A stretch of 23,579 nucleotides of DNA from Gloeopeniophorella convolvens (lineage: Eukaryota > Basidiomycota > Agaricomycetes > Russulales), in assembly GCA_022496205.1 (NCBI GenBank), contig WTXD01000162.1:1-23579 (forward strand), read 5' to 3'. Of the stretch, positions 1-8,221 are shown one piece after another. The notes beneath the pieces are model-generated. The model did not search any database. It saw only the letters and a list, made by a program, of their open reading frames with translations, and was not told the origin of the DNA. The translations under genes and the position numbers were made by a program. Within the stretch, counting starts at the first letter, position 1; each line of letters opens with the position of its first letter.

Positions 1-297
1 GTGCACGGGCAACTGGCCAGGTGGCTGCAGCATGCCCACGCCCCTAACGCTGTTAGACAGGCGGCAAGATCGAAATCGTGACCGGTGACCGCTCCCAGTG
101 CTAGTGGGATGGTACCCTCAGATCCTAAGAGGTTTACACAGCGAGGTTGGAAGCATATTCAGAAAGAAGTACGGGAATTGCCGCTCCTGTAGATCGGCTA
201 CTAAAGGTATGTGAGCGTCTAAACACCATGTAGCCATGCCACAATTGAAACGCTGAACGATTAAGTTCTTCTTTGACATCATCAAAAATGTCAGAGA

Positions 298-641
298 CTA
301 CTGGCCCAAGAGGTCGTTATCGCGGAGGAACTGCAGCATCTGCTCGGCCGCTGCGCGCTTAGCCTCACCTTTCGAGAGGCCTGTACCCGTGCCCAATGAC
401 ACATCGCGGACTGTGGCAACGGGATTAATGTGTCAAGCTCTGGGGCATCGGGATCACCGACATTTGTATATGGCGGTATGGGTTGCTTGGTGATTTGGCC
501 CTTGTTCAGTTACAACACAGCTGAGATGCTTGACAACACCTCTAGCTTGCAGGAAGTTATTGGGTTCGACAACAGCGTCTACTTAGCGTTAGAGGCAGCC
601 TCCGAGTATGAGAGTTCACAAGACGTGCGCATACCAGACAT
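298..641 (-). CDS. dsRBD mini-protein, array copy 1 (78 aa, 3 exons)
   Basis: Spliced CDS: exon 1 635-641 (ATGTCTG, 7 nt), intron 579-634, exon 2 462-578, intron 411-461, exon 3 298-410, stop TAG. Both introns are GT-AG (56 and 51 nt); the first has a CTCTAAC branch-like site. The product starts MSDAVVEPNNFLQ and is almost entirely one double-stranded-RNA-binding domain: helix 1 (NNFLQ), the EQGPNHQATH stretch matching the GPxH loop region, a strand reaching KFRD, then GTGTGLSKGEAKRAAAEQML, which fits the family pattern GxGxSKKxAKxxAAxxAL. It ends LLGQ. The family binds A-form dsRNA without sequence specificity; no catalytic domain is attached. The three other copies in the window have the same length and frame logic. 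The domain call is strong; the biological role is unknown. A TATA box lies upstream. The micro-exon start is inferred from frame and agreement with copies 2 and 3. Confidence 0.85.
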
Positions 642-686
642 TGAAATTATGCAGGTTCATGCCGTCGACAAATAGCAATGCAACTG

Positions 687-693
687 TTATATA
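687..693 (-). promoter_or_regulatory. TATA box of dsRBD copy 1
   Basis: Read on the minus strand this is TATATAA, 46 nt upstream of the copy 1 ATG. Copy 2 has the same heptamer 55 nt upstream of its ATG, which supports both start assignments. Confidence 0.6.
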
Positions 694-1330
694 TTATCCT
701 GGACATGAGCCGCTTTCTTATCCACATATTCTGACATATGGAGCGCACGTATCCATGCCCTACATCCTAGGATGCCAATGGCCCAAGCGCCGCGTAGACT
801 TGGCCGCCACAGCTCAGAGTGATTGCCACCGATAAGTTCAGCGTGTCATACAGCTCTGCCTGAGGGTAAGCTGATGATTTATATTCGTCCTGAAAGCGCT
901 GGCTGTTGTGTACGGCTACCAATCCTGGAAAGAACGACTTCTGAAGTACAGTCTGACAGCCAGAGCGTTAGTAGAACGGGCATTGGCCGGGAAAAGACTG
1001 ACGTAGGGACACAGCCGGACTCTCAAAGCAACCTCAAGACGTGAGCCACTTTCTGGGGCAAGGCGAACGAAGCGCCCTCCGGTGTCACCTAGTAGTCGCC
1101 GCAGAGGAGGAATAAGCCGCGGAATATTGATGCAGTGGAAAGCAGTGACCGGAATCGGAAATATTGCATGATCAACCTGTGAGGTGAGGCTAATTCGAGA
1201 TGAAGTTCAGCTGGCCAGTACAGTACGTTGTGGGCAGCGCATGCGTGAGCTGGGGTTTCAGCGTTTACTAGGAAGTTGTGCTGTAGAGTGACCTCCGCGG
1301 GAAGTAAAACGCAAGTACAGTCTACCAAGA

Positions 1331-1342
1331 CCGGATCACCGC
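1331..1342. repeat. Left target-site duplication of the LINE
   Basis: CCGGATCACCGC, identical to the 12 bases immediately after the poly(A) tail of the element. One further A on the left may be part of the duplication but cannot be told from the tail. Confidence 0.85.
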
Positions 1343-1835
1343 CCTCGAGCCACGCTGGGTTCGCAAACCGAGCGAGATGCAGGGACAACCCCTCTCCTCC
1401 GTCTCGTTCGCTTTCATTGACTATGACGGCGACATGACCAAGCAGCTTACCAAAGCTACCAATCTCCACATGTTCGGAAAACGTGTGAGATGCGAGAAGT
1501 ATGTGACCAAACCAGCGCTCACCCAATGTGACCGCTGCTGGTCCTTCGGCCACCTCACTGAGTCCTGCCGCATGAGCAAGGACGAGTATCGCTGCTATAA
1601 ATGCGGCAAAAACCATCGATCTGCTGATCACTCAGTACGCTGCCCTAACAAGGCAGACATCAAACGCCACCCAGTACACGGCGACTGCCGGTGTACCTTC
1701 CGCTGTTTCAACTGCGTCAAAGCAGGCAAACAGCTAAAGGCCGACGACTGGCATGACGTCAGGTCACCTGATTGCCCCCTCCGCCGCAAATACAAGATCC
1801 CACCAATCGACTCTATCGACGAGGCTCAAGTATGA
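1343..1835 (+). CDS. LINE ORF1, gag-like zinc-knuckle protein, 5'-truncated
   Basis: The reading frame is open from the left junction (LEPRWVRKPSEMQ...) to a TGA at 1833-1835. The first ATG at 1377 is probably internal, not the original start, since the frame runs through upstream element sequence. The C-terminal half is a cysteine-rich nucleic-acid-binding region: CDRCWSFGHLTESC is a CX2CX4HX4C knuckle, followed by CYKCGKNHRSADHSVRC and a further Cys cluster with CFNC and DCPL. ORF1 proteins of LINEs coat the element RNA and act as chaperones. The N-terminal part of the protein is missing, so this copy cannot supply normal ORF1 itself. The stop overlaps the ORF2 start. Confidence 0.85.
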
Positions 1836-4800
1836 CTGAACAACTGTCAGTCATGAGCGTCAATATGCGGCGCCGGAACGCCGTGACGCATGCCCTCCTC
1901 AACGATTCAGACAACAAATACGATCTCATCCTCATTCAAGAACCATGGTACAACCGCGTTGGTACCATGAGGTCCGACACGAACCCATCTGGTGTCGAAG
2001 TCCTTGGGGCAGTAGCCGCCCCAGGATGGGACATTCACTACCCTATGACCAAAGCTGACTCGGTGGCGAAAGTCGTCGCCTATTCACGCTCTAATTGCAG
2101 ATTCAAAATCACGGCCCGGCCAGACCGAGTTGCGCATAATTGCGTAATCTCGCTGGATGTCCGCCGCGGCAACTTCCGTGCTGAGATCATCAATCTCTAT
2201 CACGACGTCGAAAACCCATCGGCACTAACAGCGCTGCTCGAGCTACCAATTGAGCCACTCATTCCCACCCTCGTCGCTGGCGACTTCAACCTCCACCACC
2301 ACTCATGGAGCCACCCTGACTTCACGAAATCTGCACGCGCAGACGAAGTGATAGAATGGGCACAAGACAACTTCATGAGTCTCGTCAACCAACCAGGCGT
2401 TACCACGCGCTGGGGCGAAGGTGACCAACGCGATTCCGTTTTAGACCTCATGTGGATCAACTACCAAAGCCACATTAACCGTACTTTCTTTAACTTCTCC
2501 ATTGACCGCGCTGCGAGCCTAGGCTCAGACCACGCAGCGCTACTCATCATTTTGTCTCCGCAAACACCCCCAGATGACGTCATTGAGGACGTCGGCCCAA
2601 ACGGTTACGTAGTCGATCCAGACTACATGACCGAATGGGCCGAGAATTTCGTCATCCGGCCCGAAAGCTCCATTCCCCTCAACAACCAATGGCAACTCGA
2701 CGGCGAGGCAGAATCCCTCATTTACGACATAGACATGGCACTTGCAGCGTCTATGAAAAAACGTAAACCGTCCAAATACGAGTCCAGATGGTGGAATTCA
2801 GAGTGTCAAGCGGCTATCAAGGAACTCCGCGAGGAGCTTGACGAAGACAAACAAAGAGAACTCAGCAAGAAACTCAAGAAAACGGTTAAAAAAGCCAAAC
2901 GCGACTGGGCTAACGAATTACTTGACCACGCAGACATCGAAACTCTCTGGAACGCAGCACAATGGCGTCACGGACGGCGGATGAAACAAGTACCGTTCCT
3001 CCAAGGGGAGAACAGAACACTACTTGATTCCGCTCCGCTGATTGCCAACGCGTTCCGGAAGCGGTGCTTCAATGCCGAGCCACCTAATGTGGCGCTTCAT
3101 TTCGATGACGACCCTGAGCCCCACCCTACCAGAGCTGACCACCCGATCTGCGAACAAGAGATCGCGGATTGCATACAGGGCACTTCCCTCAAATCGGCCC
3201 CCGGTAGAAGCGGACATGCGTACCGTCTCATCCGGGCGGTCTGGGAAATTCACCCGGACCGGATCACGAGGCTCTTTGCCGCGTGCCTTCGTCTTGGTCA
3301 TCATCCACGCCCTTGGAAAACGGCGATGGTAGTCATGATTCCTAAACTCAATCGCACTGACTACACACAGGTCAAAAACTGGCATCCAATCGCCCTCCTA
3401 GAGTGCTTCGGCAAACTCCTGGAAAAAGTCATGACCAGACGCATCTTATTTGATGTCGGCCAACACCATATTATCCCGACTAACCAGTTTGGAGGCAGGA
3501 ACGCGTCCAACTGCACAGACGCAGGACTTGCCCTAATCCACGACACTCAGCTCGCCCTTCAACAGGGACTTGTCGTTGGAAGCCTTCTATTCGACATCCA
3601 AGGCTTCTTCGACAACATCAACCATGACCGAGCGGTCCAGATCTTCAAAGATCTAGGCTTCTCGGTCAACACGTGCGCCTGGGTGGCGTCCTTCTTAGCC
3701 GACCGAAAAATCCAACTCCGATTCAATGGCTTCACGAGCGATCCGATAGACCTACTCGTGGGAACGCCGCAAGGCTCCCCGATATCACCGGTCTTATCGA
3801 TCATCTACGCATCACCCCTGCTACACATAGGCCGCAAATGGGCCAACACATCACTCAGCATGTACATGGATGACGGTAACATATTCGCATGCGCTACATC
3901 ATGGCGGAGAGTCAACATGCTCCTCCGCAAAGCATATGCGGAATGTCAGGAATGGCTAACACGCAATGGACTCCAAATCGAGGAGTCCAAAAGCGAACTG
4001 ATCTACTTCAAACGTCCCTCATACAGGAAAGACCCGTACAAATCGGTCATGCCGACAAAGATCAAGCTGTGGTCACCGAAACAGAACAAAGATATCGAGA
4101 TTCAAGCGTCGCCTCACTTGCGATATCTCGGTATCTACTTCGACAGTCACCTGACCTTTGCGCACCACATCAAGATCATGCGCACACGTGCCATGAGCGC
4201 AATACAAGCGCTCCGGCTACTCGGCAATTCCATCCGTGGACTAGACCTCGCAAACTGGAGGAAAGTCTACAACGCGGTCATCCTCCCGGTGCTTACATAC
4301 GCCGCACCGGTATGGTATCGCGGGACAAATCAAAAAACGATCATCAAGTCACTTCAAGTCGCTCAGAATGAGGGCATCCGCCTCATATCTGGCGCCTTCC
4401 GTACCACACCCACTGAACCCCTTCACATGCTATTAGGTATCATGCCCATCGACCTACGCCTCGAAATGCTTGTCAACAACATGGCGCTCCGTCTCTCCAA
4501 ATTAGACAAACGTTCCCAGCTCCTAACAAGACTGGGCGGCAATTGGGGACAATGGGAGGCAGGGGAACCCCCCTTGCCGATCACCAACCCCAGGAACCGG
4601 AGGTTAAAAACCAACCTCACACGTCTAGCAGACAGAGTTGCCGACGGCGGCGAAAAACTCAACCTCTACGCAGCACCCCCTTGGTCACGCGACAATGCGT
4701 GGGGTAAGCGTCTCGTGATTGATCACAACACCCATCCGGGTGACTCCCGTAAACCTTACGTACTCCGGCTCAAAGCCGACTCCATTAGCCGCTCATCAGA

Positions 4801-5752
4801 ATCTATCTTTGTGTTCACAGATGGATCCCGTCTTATCCCGGACGGCGAGACCACAGAGCACGTGGGATACGGCATCGCAATCTTCCGCAAGGGAGAGGAG
4901 ATAGCCAATCAGGCGCGGTCCCTTGGGACGTCCGCCACTATCTTTGACGCGGAAATGGCGGCTCTAGCTGCCGGGGCAGAGGCGGCCCGGGGTGCTTTAT
5001 CATCCCACCCAGACTGCCGGCGGGTCATATTTCTCTCAGACTCTTTTTCATCCCTTCATACTATATATTCGGCACGACCACACAACGCTCAGACTCACTC
5101 CATCGCATTCAAAACAGACATTGACCATATCCTTTCTACTTATAGGGATCTAACCGTGGAAGTACGGTGGTGCCCTGGGCACGCGGGAATCCTCGGCAAT
5201 GAGCGCGCTGACGAGCTAGCCAAAGCCGGAACCTCCCTCCCCCTTCTTCCGAACCAAACCGAGCCACACACCCTCAGCCACCAGCGGATGTCGAACAAGG
5301 AGGCGGCCACCTTCGCATGGAAACAGCGATGGCACGCATCCCCACGCCAGTCACCGGCGTGGCGAGGACTCCCCGACCCGCCTAACGGCAAAATATCCCC
5401 GGCGTATTACGCAATGCACGAGGCCAAAACGGCCCGACCGATCATATCCACATTCACCCGACTTCTTACCGGTCATGCCTTCATTGGCGAGTACACACTC
5501 CGCATGAAACCCTCAGAACGCACATCCTGCGACTGCCCGTCCGGTCCGCTCCAGACCGTCGACCACGTCATCACCTCATGCTCACTCTACTCTGTGCAAC
5601 GCCGCTCCATTTTATATCCCGTGGCTCGGGATTACTCACTCTACACCTTATTCGGAACCAAGAAGGGAGGAACCGCGCTGGCCAAGTTCATCGAAGCGAC
5701 GCGATGCTGTATGGTGCCCCGCAGACCCTCCGAGCCCCCGGAACCCCCGTGA
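1832..5752 (+). CDS. LINE ORF2: endonuclease, reverse transcriptase, RNase H (1306 aa)
   Basis: The ATG at 1832 overlaps the ORF1 stop (ATGA), favouring it over an in-frame ATG at 1772 inside ORF1. Domains in order: APE-type endonuclease, about residues 1-240, with E37 (IQEPW), D151 and N153 (AGDFN) and H234 (SDHAA); reverse transcriptase, about 430-760, with D588 (FDIQGFFDNI) and the YMDD box at 678-681; RNase H, about 990-1135, with D997 (TDGS), E1041, D1070 (SDS) and D1127 (GNERADELAK); and a C-terminal Cys/His motif (CDCPSGPLQTVDHVITSC). All expected catalytic residues are present and no frameshift or stop is seen. The protein nicks target DNA and copies element RNA at the nick. ORF2 looks intact even though the element is 5'-truncated. 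Confidence 0.95.
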   Translation: MTEQLSVMSVNMRRRNAVTHALLNDSDNKYDLILIQEPWYNRVGTMRSDTNPSGVEVLGAVAAPGWDIHYPMTKADSVAKVVAYSRSNCRFKITARPDRVAHNCVISLDVRRGNFRAEIINLYHDVENPSALTALLELPIEPLIPTLVAGDFNLHHHSWSHPDFTKSARADEVIEWAQDNFMSLVNQPGVTTRWGEGDQRDSVLDLMWINYQSHINRTFFNFSIDRAASLGSDHAALLIILSPQTPPDDVIEDVGPNGYVVDPDYMTEWAENFVIRPESSIPLNNQWQLDGEAESLIYDIDMALAASMKKRKPSKYESRWWNSECQAAIKELREELDEDKQRELSKKLKKTVKKAKRDWANELLDHADIETLWNAAQWRHGRRMKQVPFLQGENRTLLDSAPLIANAFRKRCFNAEPPNVALHFDDDPEPHPTRADHPICEQEIADCIQGTSLKSAPGRSGHAYRLIRAVWEIHPDRITRLFAACLRLGHHPRPWKTAMVVMIPKLNRTDYTQVKNWHPIALLECFGKLLEKVMTRRILFDVGQHHIIPTNQFGGRNASNCTDAGLALIHDTQLALQQGLVVGSLLFDIQGFFDNINHDRAVQIFKDLGFSVNTCAWVASFLADRKIQLRFNGFTSDPIDLLVGTPQGSPISPVLSIIYASPLLHIGRKWANTSLSMYMDDGNIFACATSWRRVNMLLRKAYAECQEWLTRNGLQIEESKSELIYFKRPSYRKDPYKSVMPTKIKLWSPKQNKDIEIQASPHLRYLGIYFDSHLTFAHHIKIMRTRAMSAIQALRLLGNSIRGLDLANWRKVYNAVILPVLTYAAPVWYRGTNQKTIIKSLQVAQNEGIRLISGAFRTTPTEPLHMLLGIMPIDLRLEMLVNNMALRLSKLDKRSQLLTRLGGNWGQWEAGEPPLPITNPRNRRLKTNLTRLADRVADGGEKLNLYAAPPWSRDNAWGKRLVIDHNTHPGDSRKPYVLRLKADSISRSSESIFVFTDGSRLIPDGETTEHVGYGIAIFRKGEEIANQARSLGTSATIFDAEMAALAAGAEAARGALSSHPDCRRVIFLSDSFSSLHTIYSARPHNAQTHSIAFKTDIDHILSTYRDLTVEVRWCPGHAGILGNERADELAKAGTSLPLLPNQTEPHTLSHQRMSNKEAATFAWKQRWHASPRQSPAWRGLPDPPNGKISPAYYAMHEAKTARPIISTFTRLLTGHAFIGEYTLRMKPSERTSCDCPSGPLQTVDHVITSCSLYSVQRRSILYPVARDYSLYTLFGTKKGGTALAKFIEATRCCMVPRRPSEPPEPP

Positions 5753-5990
5753 GGGTCCCTTGCGCGGTTGCGGCCTATATGTGGCCACCGCTTTGTCGCT
5801 GTGAAAGCGGCCCGGAATTACATCATCAGACCCTTTGACTGACTTCGCATTTCACGACCCCCGCCGGCCCGTTAACCGTACATACTTACTCGATTCGAAA
5901 CAATGTGCTTGTATTATGTACTAGTACGACCGCGTCTTGGCGTAGACCGCCTGTTGCGGAATATAAATGCTGACCAAAAAAAAAAAAAAA
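5753..5990 (+). other. LINE 3' UTR and poly(A) tail
   Basis: About 220 nt of non-coding 3' sequence is followed by 15 consecutive A residues at 5976-5990, then directly by the right target-site duplication. An AATATAAATG stretch lies about 15 nt before the tail. Confidence 0.85.
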
Positions 5991-6002
5991 CCGGATCACC
6001 GC
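5991..6002. repeat. Right target-site duplication of the LINE
   Basis: CCGGATCACCGC, exact copy of the 12 bases just left of the element. Confidence 0.85.
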
Positions 6003-6267
6003 AAATCTAGCGCGTGAGGCCTTCGTGAAAAAAAAAGACCTATCTGGCGCAATTTCCTCAAATTCAGAGCACCGTAGCAGTAGTGCCGGTGAGGTGAGGC
6101 ACTGAAGGTGAGGTGAGCGTCAACATTAAGTAATTTGCTGGCTTCAACTTGGGCAGACTCGGGCTCCAGACTCCAGTTGCCGCAGCTCACGTGAGCATGA
6201 GGTCCAACTCCGACGCCGATTATCTCCGACTCTATTGAACCTTGAAGCTGGGACGTTGCGCACCGTA

Positions 6268-6291
6268 CTACGCCGGATCAGGAAGTGGACA
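6268..6291 (+). repeat. Left terminal inverted repeat of the MITE
   Basis: 24 bases, exact reverse complement of 6940-6963, directly preceded by TA. Confidence 0.88.
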
Positions 6292-6939
6292 GGACCAGGA
6301 AGTGAACATTTTGGAAAGATCGACTCCGCACGCAGCAATGGCTGCATAGAATTCGTTTATATTTTTATACAATGAATAAATAAATCCATTCTACATGCTT
6401 GCGAAGTTTGAAGCCGATTGAGCTGCCGGATGATGCTAGAGAAATCGGTACTTCTGGGACACTGATGTGGACAGCTGCCAATCCTCCAGGAACAGGGGAA
6501 TAAATAGCTTATATGCCATGAAACTTGGTGTCCACAACACAATTATACATATCTACTATACCCCCAAGTTTTGTATCATTCACATGGGTAGAACACCATC
6601 TGCGAGGGCTTTCCCTCCGGAGGGGCTCTAAGCGTGACAGAGGAGATTAAAGCTCCGCCGTCGGAGCGCGTGAACGACGCGTTCGCGAATGTGCATCAGT
6701 GGGTTCTGGCTCATGATAAGATCGGATCTATGATCCGGCAAGTGTGACAATCCGTGACAAGCGCGCACTCCTTGCGGGCACTTTTCTCTCGACTTCGGCT
6801 TTGCTCTGGCACGCTCAGATCTCAACAAATAAATATAGAACTTGATAGTTACATAGAAAACACATCAAGGAAAACATATGCAAAGTTTCAAGAGATTTTA
6901 TTGAGGAAAAACCCAAGACGACCAGGAAGTGAACATTTG

Positions 6940-6963
6940 TGTCCACTTCCTGATCCGGCGTAG
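6940..6963 (-). repeat. Right terminal inverted repeat of the MITE
   Basis: 24 bases, exact reverse complement of the left terminal repeat, directly followed by TA. Confidence 0.88.
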
Positions 6964-6965
6964 TA

Positions 6966-7870
6966 TGGACACGACAACCGCCAATGTCGGTGACCGACCT
7001 GTGACTTTCAAGATTTAAACTTGGCTCAATGATTCTCTGCATGAAACAAATAACTGACAACATCCTTTCGTTCTACAGGACCTGCACATCGAAATCTTCT
7101 GATGCCCAGGCCGTGCAGGGAAACGAATAAACAGATGCGCATGTGCGGACTGGCGCGGCCATCCCTCTACACCCAAACCAGTGCGAACCACACAGACACA
7201 CATGCAAAAGAAGACGCGAATAAAGAGGCACTTGCTGCCACTTGGCAACAACGCTGGGACCCATTAACCCGCCACAGCCAGGCCTACTCCTGAGCACGAG
7301 TAGTCTCCGGTGCCCTATCTCTTAGTTCGACATCGTCGATTTATGGCCATGCATGGGAATTGCTGGTTTTTGAATGCATCTGTGCACGACAGGAAGTTGC
7401 ATACTACAAATATTCTCCCGAGACACTGCGCACAACTCACGTAGTACTAGCGCCGCATCCTAGTCGCACATTTGCACCCCGTAACCAAGCACGGTGGTCA
7501 GCGCCAATTGCTTCAGTATATTCGCCTTTGGCTCGTGCACTAAGCCTAGAATCTGACGAAGCAACGTGGGGATGGCGCGGGATACATGTAGAATTTCCTC
7601 ACTGCTCTTTGCGTAGCACGTCGGACAGGTCCGCTAGGTAGTACGTGAGTGCGTCCCCAGGATCCAACACAGGTCATTGCTCGTCGCATGCGACGGAGCA
7701 TTCACAGGGATGGTCTGACTTGGGATGGTGCGTTGGGGCGGATGTTCGTTGGTTGTCGGAAGAAGGATCTATTTCGGGGGACAAGAAAACACCTGGCAAG
7801 CACTTTACAGGGACAATGGTGTAGGAGAACAGCAATGCTCTCGCGGCATCGCCGAGGCTACAATATGGTT
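6966..7870. other. Intergenic stretch between MITE and dsRBD copy 2
   Basis: No gene, RNA or clear repeat was recognised here. Reading frames are short and without family resemblance. It includes the 3' flank of copy 2. Confidence 0.5.
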
Positions 7871-8221
7871 TCACTGGCCAGAAAAGCCGTAGACCTTGAA
7901 GTACTCCAGCGCCTGCTCGGCCGCTGCACGCTTCGCCTCACCCTTACTACGACCCGTACCCGTGCCCACGGAAATACCGCGATCTAGACCAACATAATTA
8001 ACTCTTGAGGTGGTCCACAAAATCCAAAGATTCACTGACAATTGTACGTGACGGTGTGGATAGCGTTGTTGTTGGGTCCTTGTTGGCTATTAGTGAAGCT
8101 CAGGTGCTGGACGACACCCTCGGCTTGGAGGAGGTTGTTGAGTTCGACGGCGGCGTCTACATAGCGTTAGAGATGGATCGCACATGCATGAGAGCGCATG
8201 GGATGATTGCGCACCAGACAT
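7871..8221 (-). CDS. dsRBD mini-protein, array copy 2 (78 aa, 3 exons)
   Basis: Exon 1 8215-8221 (ATGTCTG), intron 8157-8214 (58 nt, CTCTAAC branch-like site), exon 2 8040-8156, intron 7984-8039 (56 nt), exon 3 7871-7983, stop TGA. Exon lengths (7, 117, 113 nt) equal those of copy 1. The protein starts MSDAAVELNNLLQAEGVV, continues through QQGPNNNAIH and NYRGISVGTGTG, and has the cleanest RNA-contact helix of the set, RSKGEAKRAAAEQALEYF; it ends GFSGQ. This is a complete single dsRBD with no other domain. It lies at the far side of the two transposons from copy 1. A TATA box precedes it. The domain call is firm; the cellular role is not known. Confidence 0.87.

Larger units (their letters stand above)
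642..1342. other. Upstream region of dsRBD copy 1, no gene seen
   Basis: No credible coding exon is seen. The region contains blocks shared with the upstream regions of other array copies. Bases 1041-1080 resemble 8620-8659 upstream of copy 2 (shared core GCAAGGCG, then GAAGCGCCCTCC). Bases 944-967 resemble 10707-10730 upstream of copy 3 (AAGTACAGTCTGACAGCCAG against AAGTACAGTCCGACAACCAG). This suggests the duplicated unit included several hundred bases of promoter. The region ends in the left target-site duplication of the LINE. Confidence 0.6.
1343..5990 (+). mobile_element. 5'-truncated LINE (non-LTR retrotransposon, probably Tad1 clade)
   Basis: The order is partial ORF1 with zinc knuckles, full ORF2 with endonuclease, reverse transcriptase and RNase H, a short 3' UTR, and a 15-A tail. 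A perfect 12-bp duplication flanks the element. The left junction falls inside ORF1, so the copy is 5'-truncated, the usual outcome of incomplete target-primed reverse transcription. The ORF1-ORF2 layout with an APE-type endonuclease and RNase H fits fungal Tad1-like LINEs; the clade is inferred from architecture, not a tree. It lies on the plus strand, antisense to the dsRBD array. An intact ORF2 and a perfect duplication argue for a recent insertion. Confidence 0.92.
6268..6963. mobile_element. MITE-like DNA transposon, 696 bp, TA duplication
   Basis: The ends are perfect 24-bp inverted repeats beginning CTACGCCGGATCAGG. The dinucleotide TA flanks both sides (6266-6267 and 6964-6965), as expected for the Tc1/mariner-pogo group. 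A subterminal block, GACCAGGAAGTGAACATTT, occurs just inside both ends in the same absolute orientation (6293-6311 and 6919-6937). It is itself a variant of part of the terminal repeat, and at the right end it faces the terminal repeat to form an AGGAAGTG/CACTTCCT hairpin. No transposase reading frame is seen, so it would depend on an enzyme supplied elsewhere. Superfamily is inferred only from the TA duplication. Confidence 0.82.

Noticed and set aside
1312..1321. AAGTACAGTCT next to the LINE junction, similar to 944-954
   Set aside because: Only about ten bases match; chance similarity is likely, and the block at 944 has a longer match upstream of copy 3.
1089..1631. 180-codon minus-strand reading frame with a hydrophobic start
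   Set aside because: It overlaps LINE ORF1 antisense and crosses the LINE junction. No family resemblance.
6087..6117. GGTGAGGTGAG repeats right of the LINE, also near 1181
   Set aside because: Short simple-sequence match on both sides of the LINE. It is too short and too far from the junctions to be part of the insertion.
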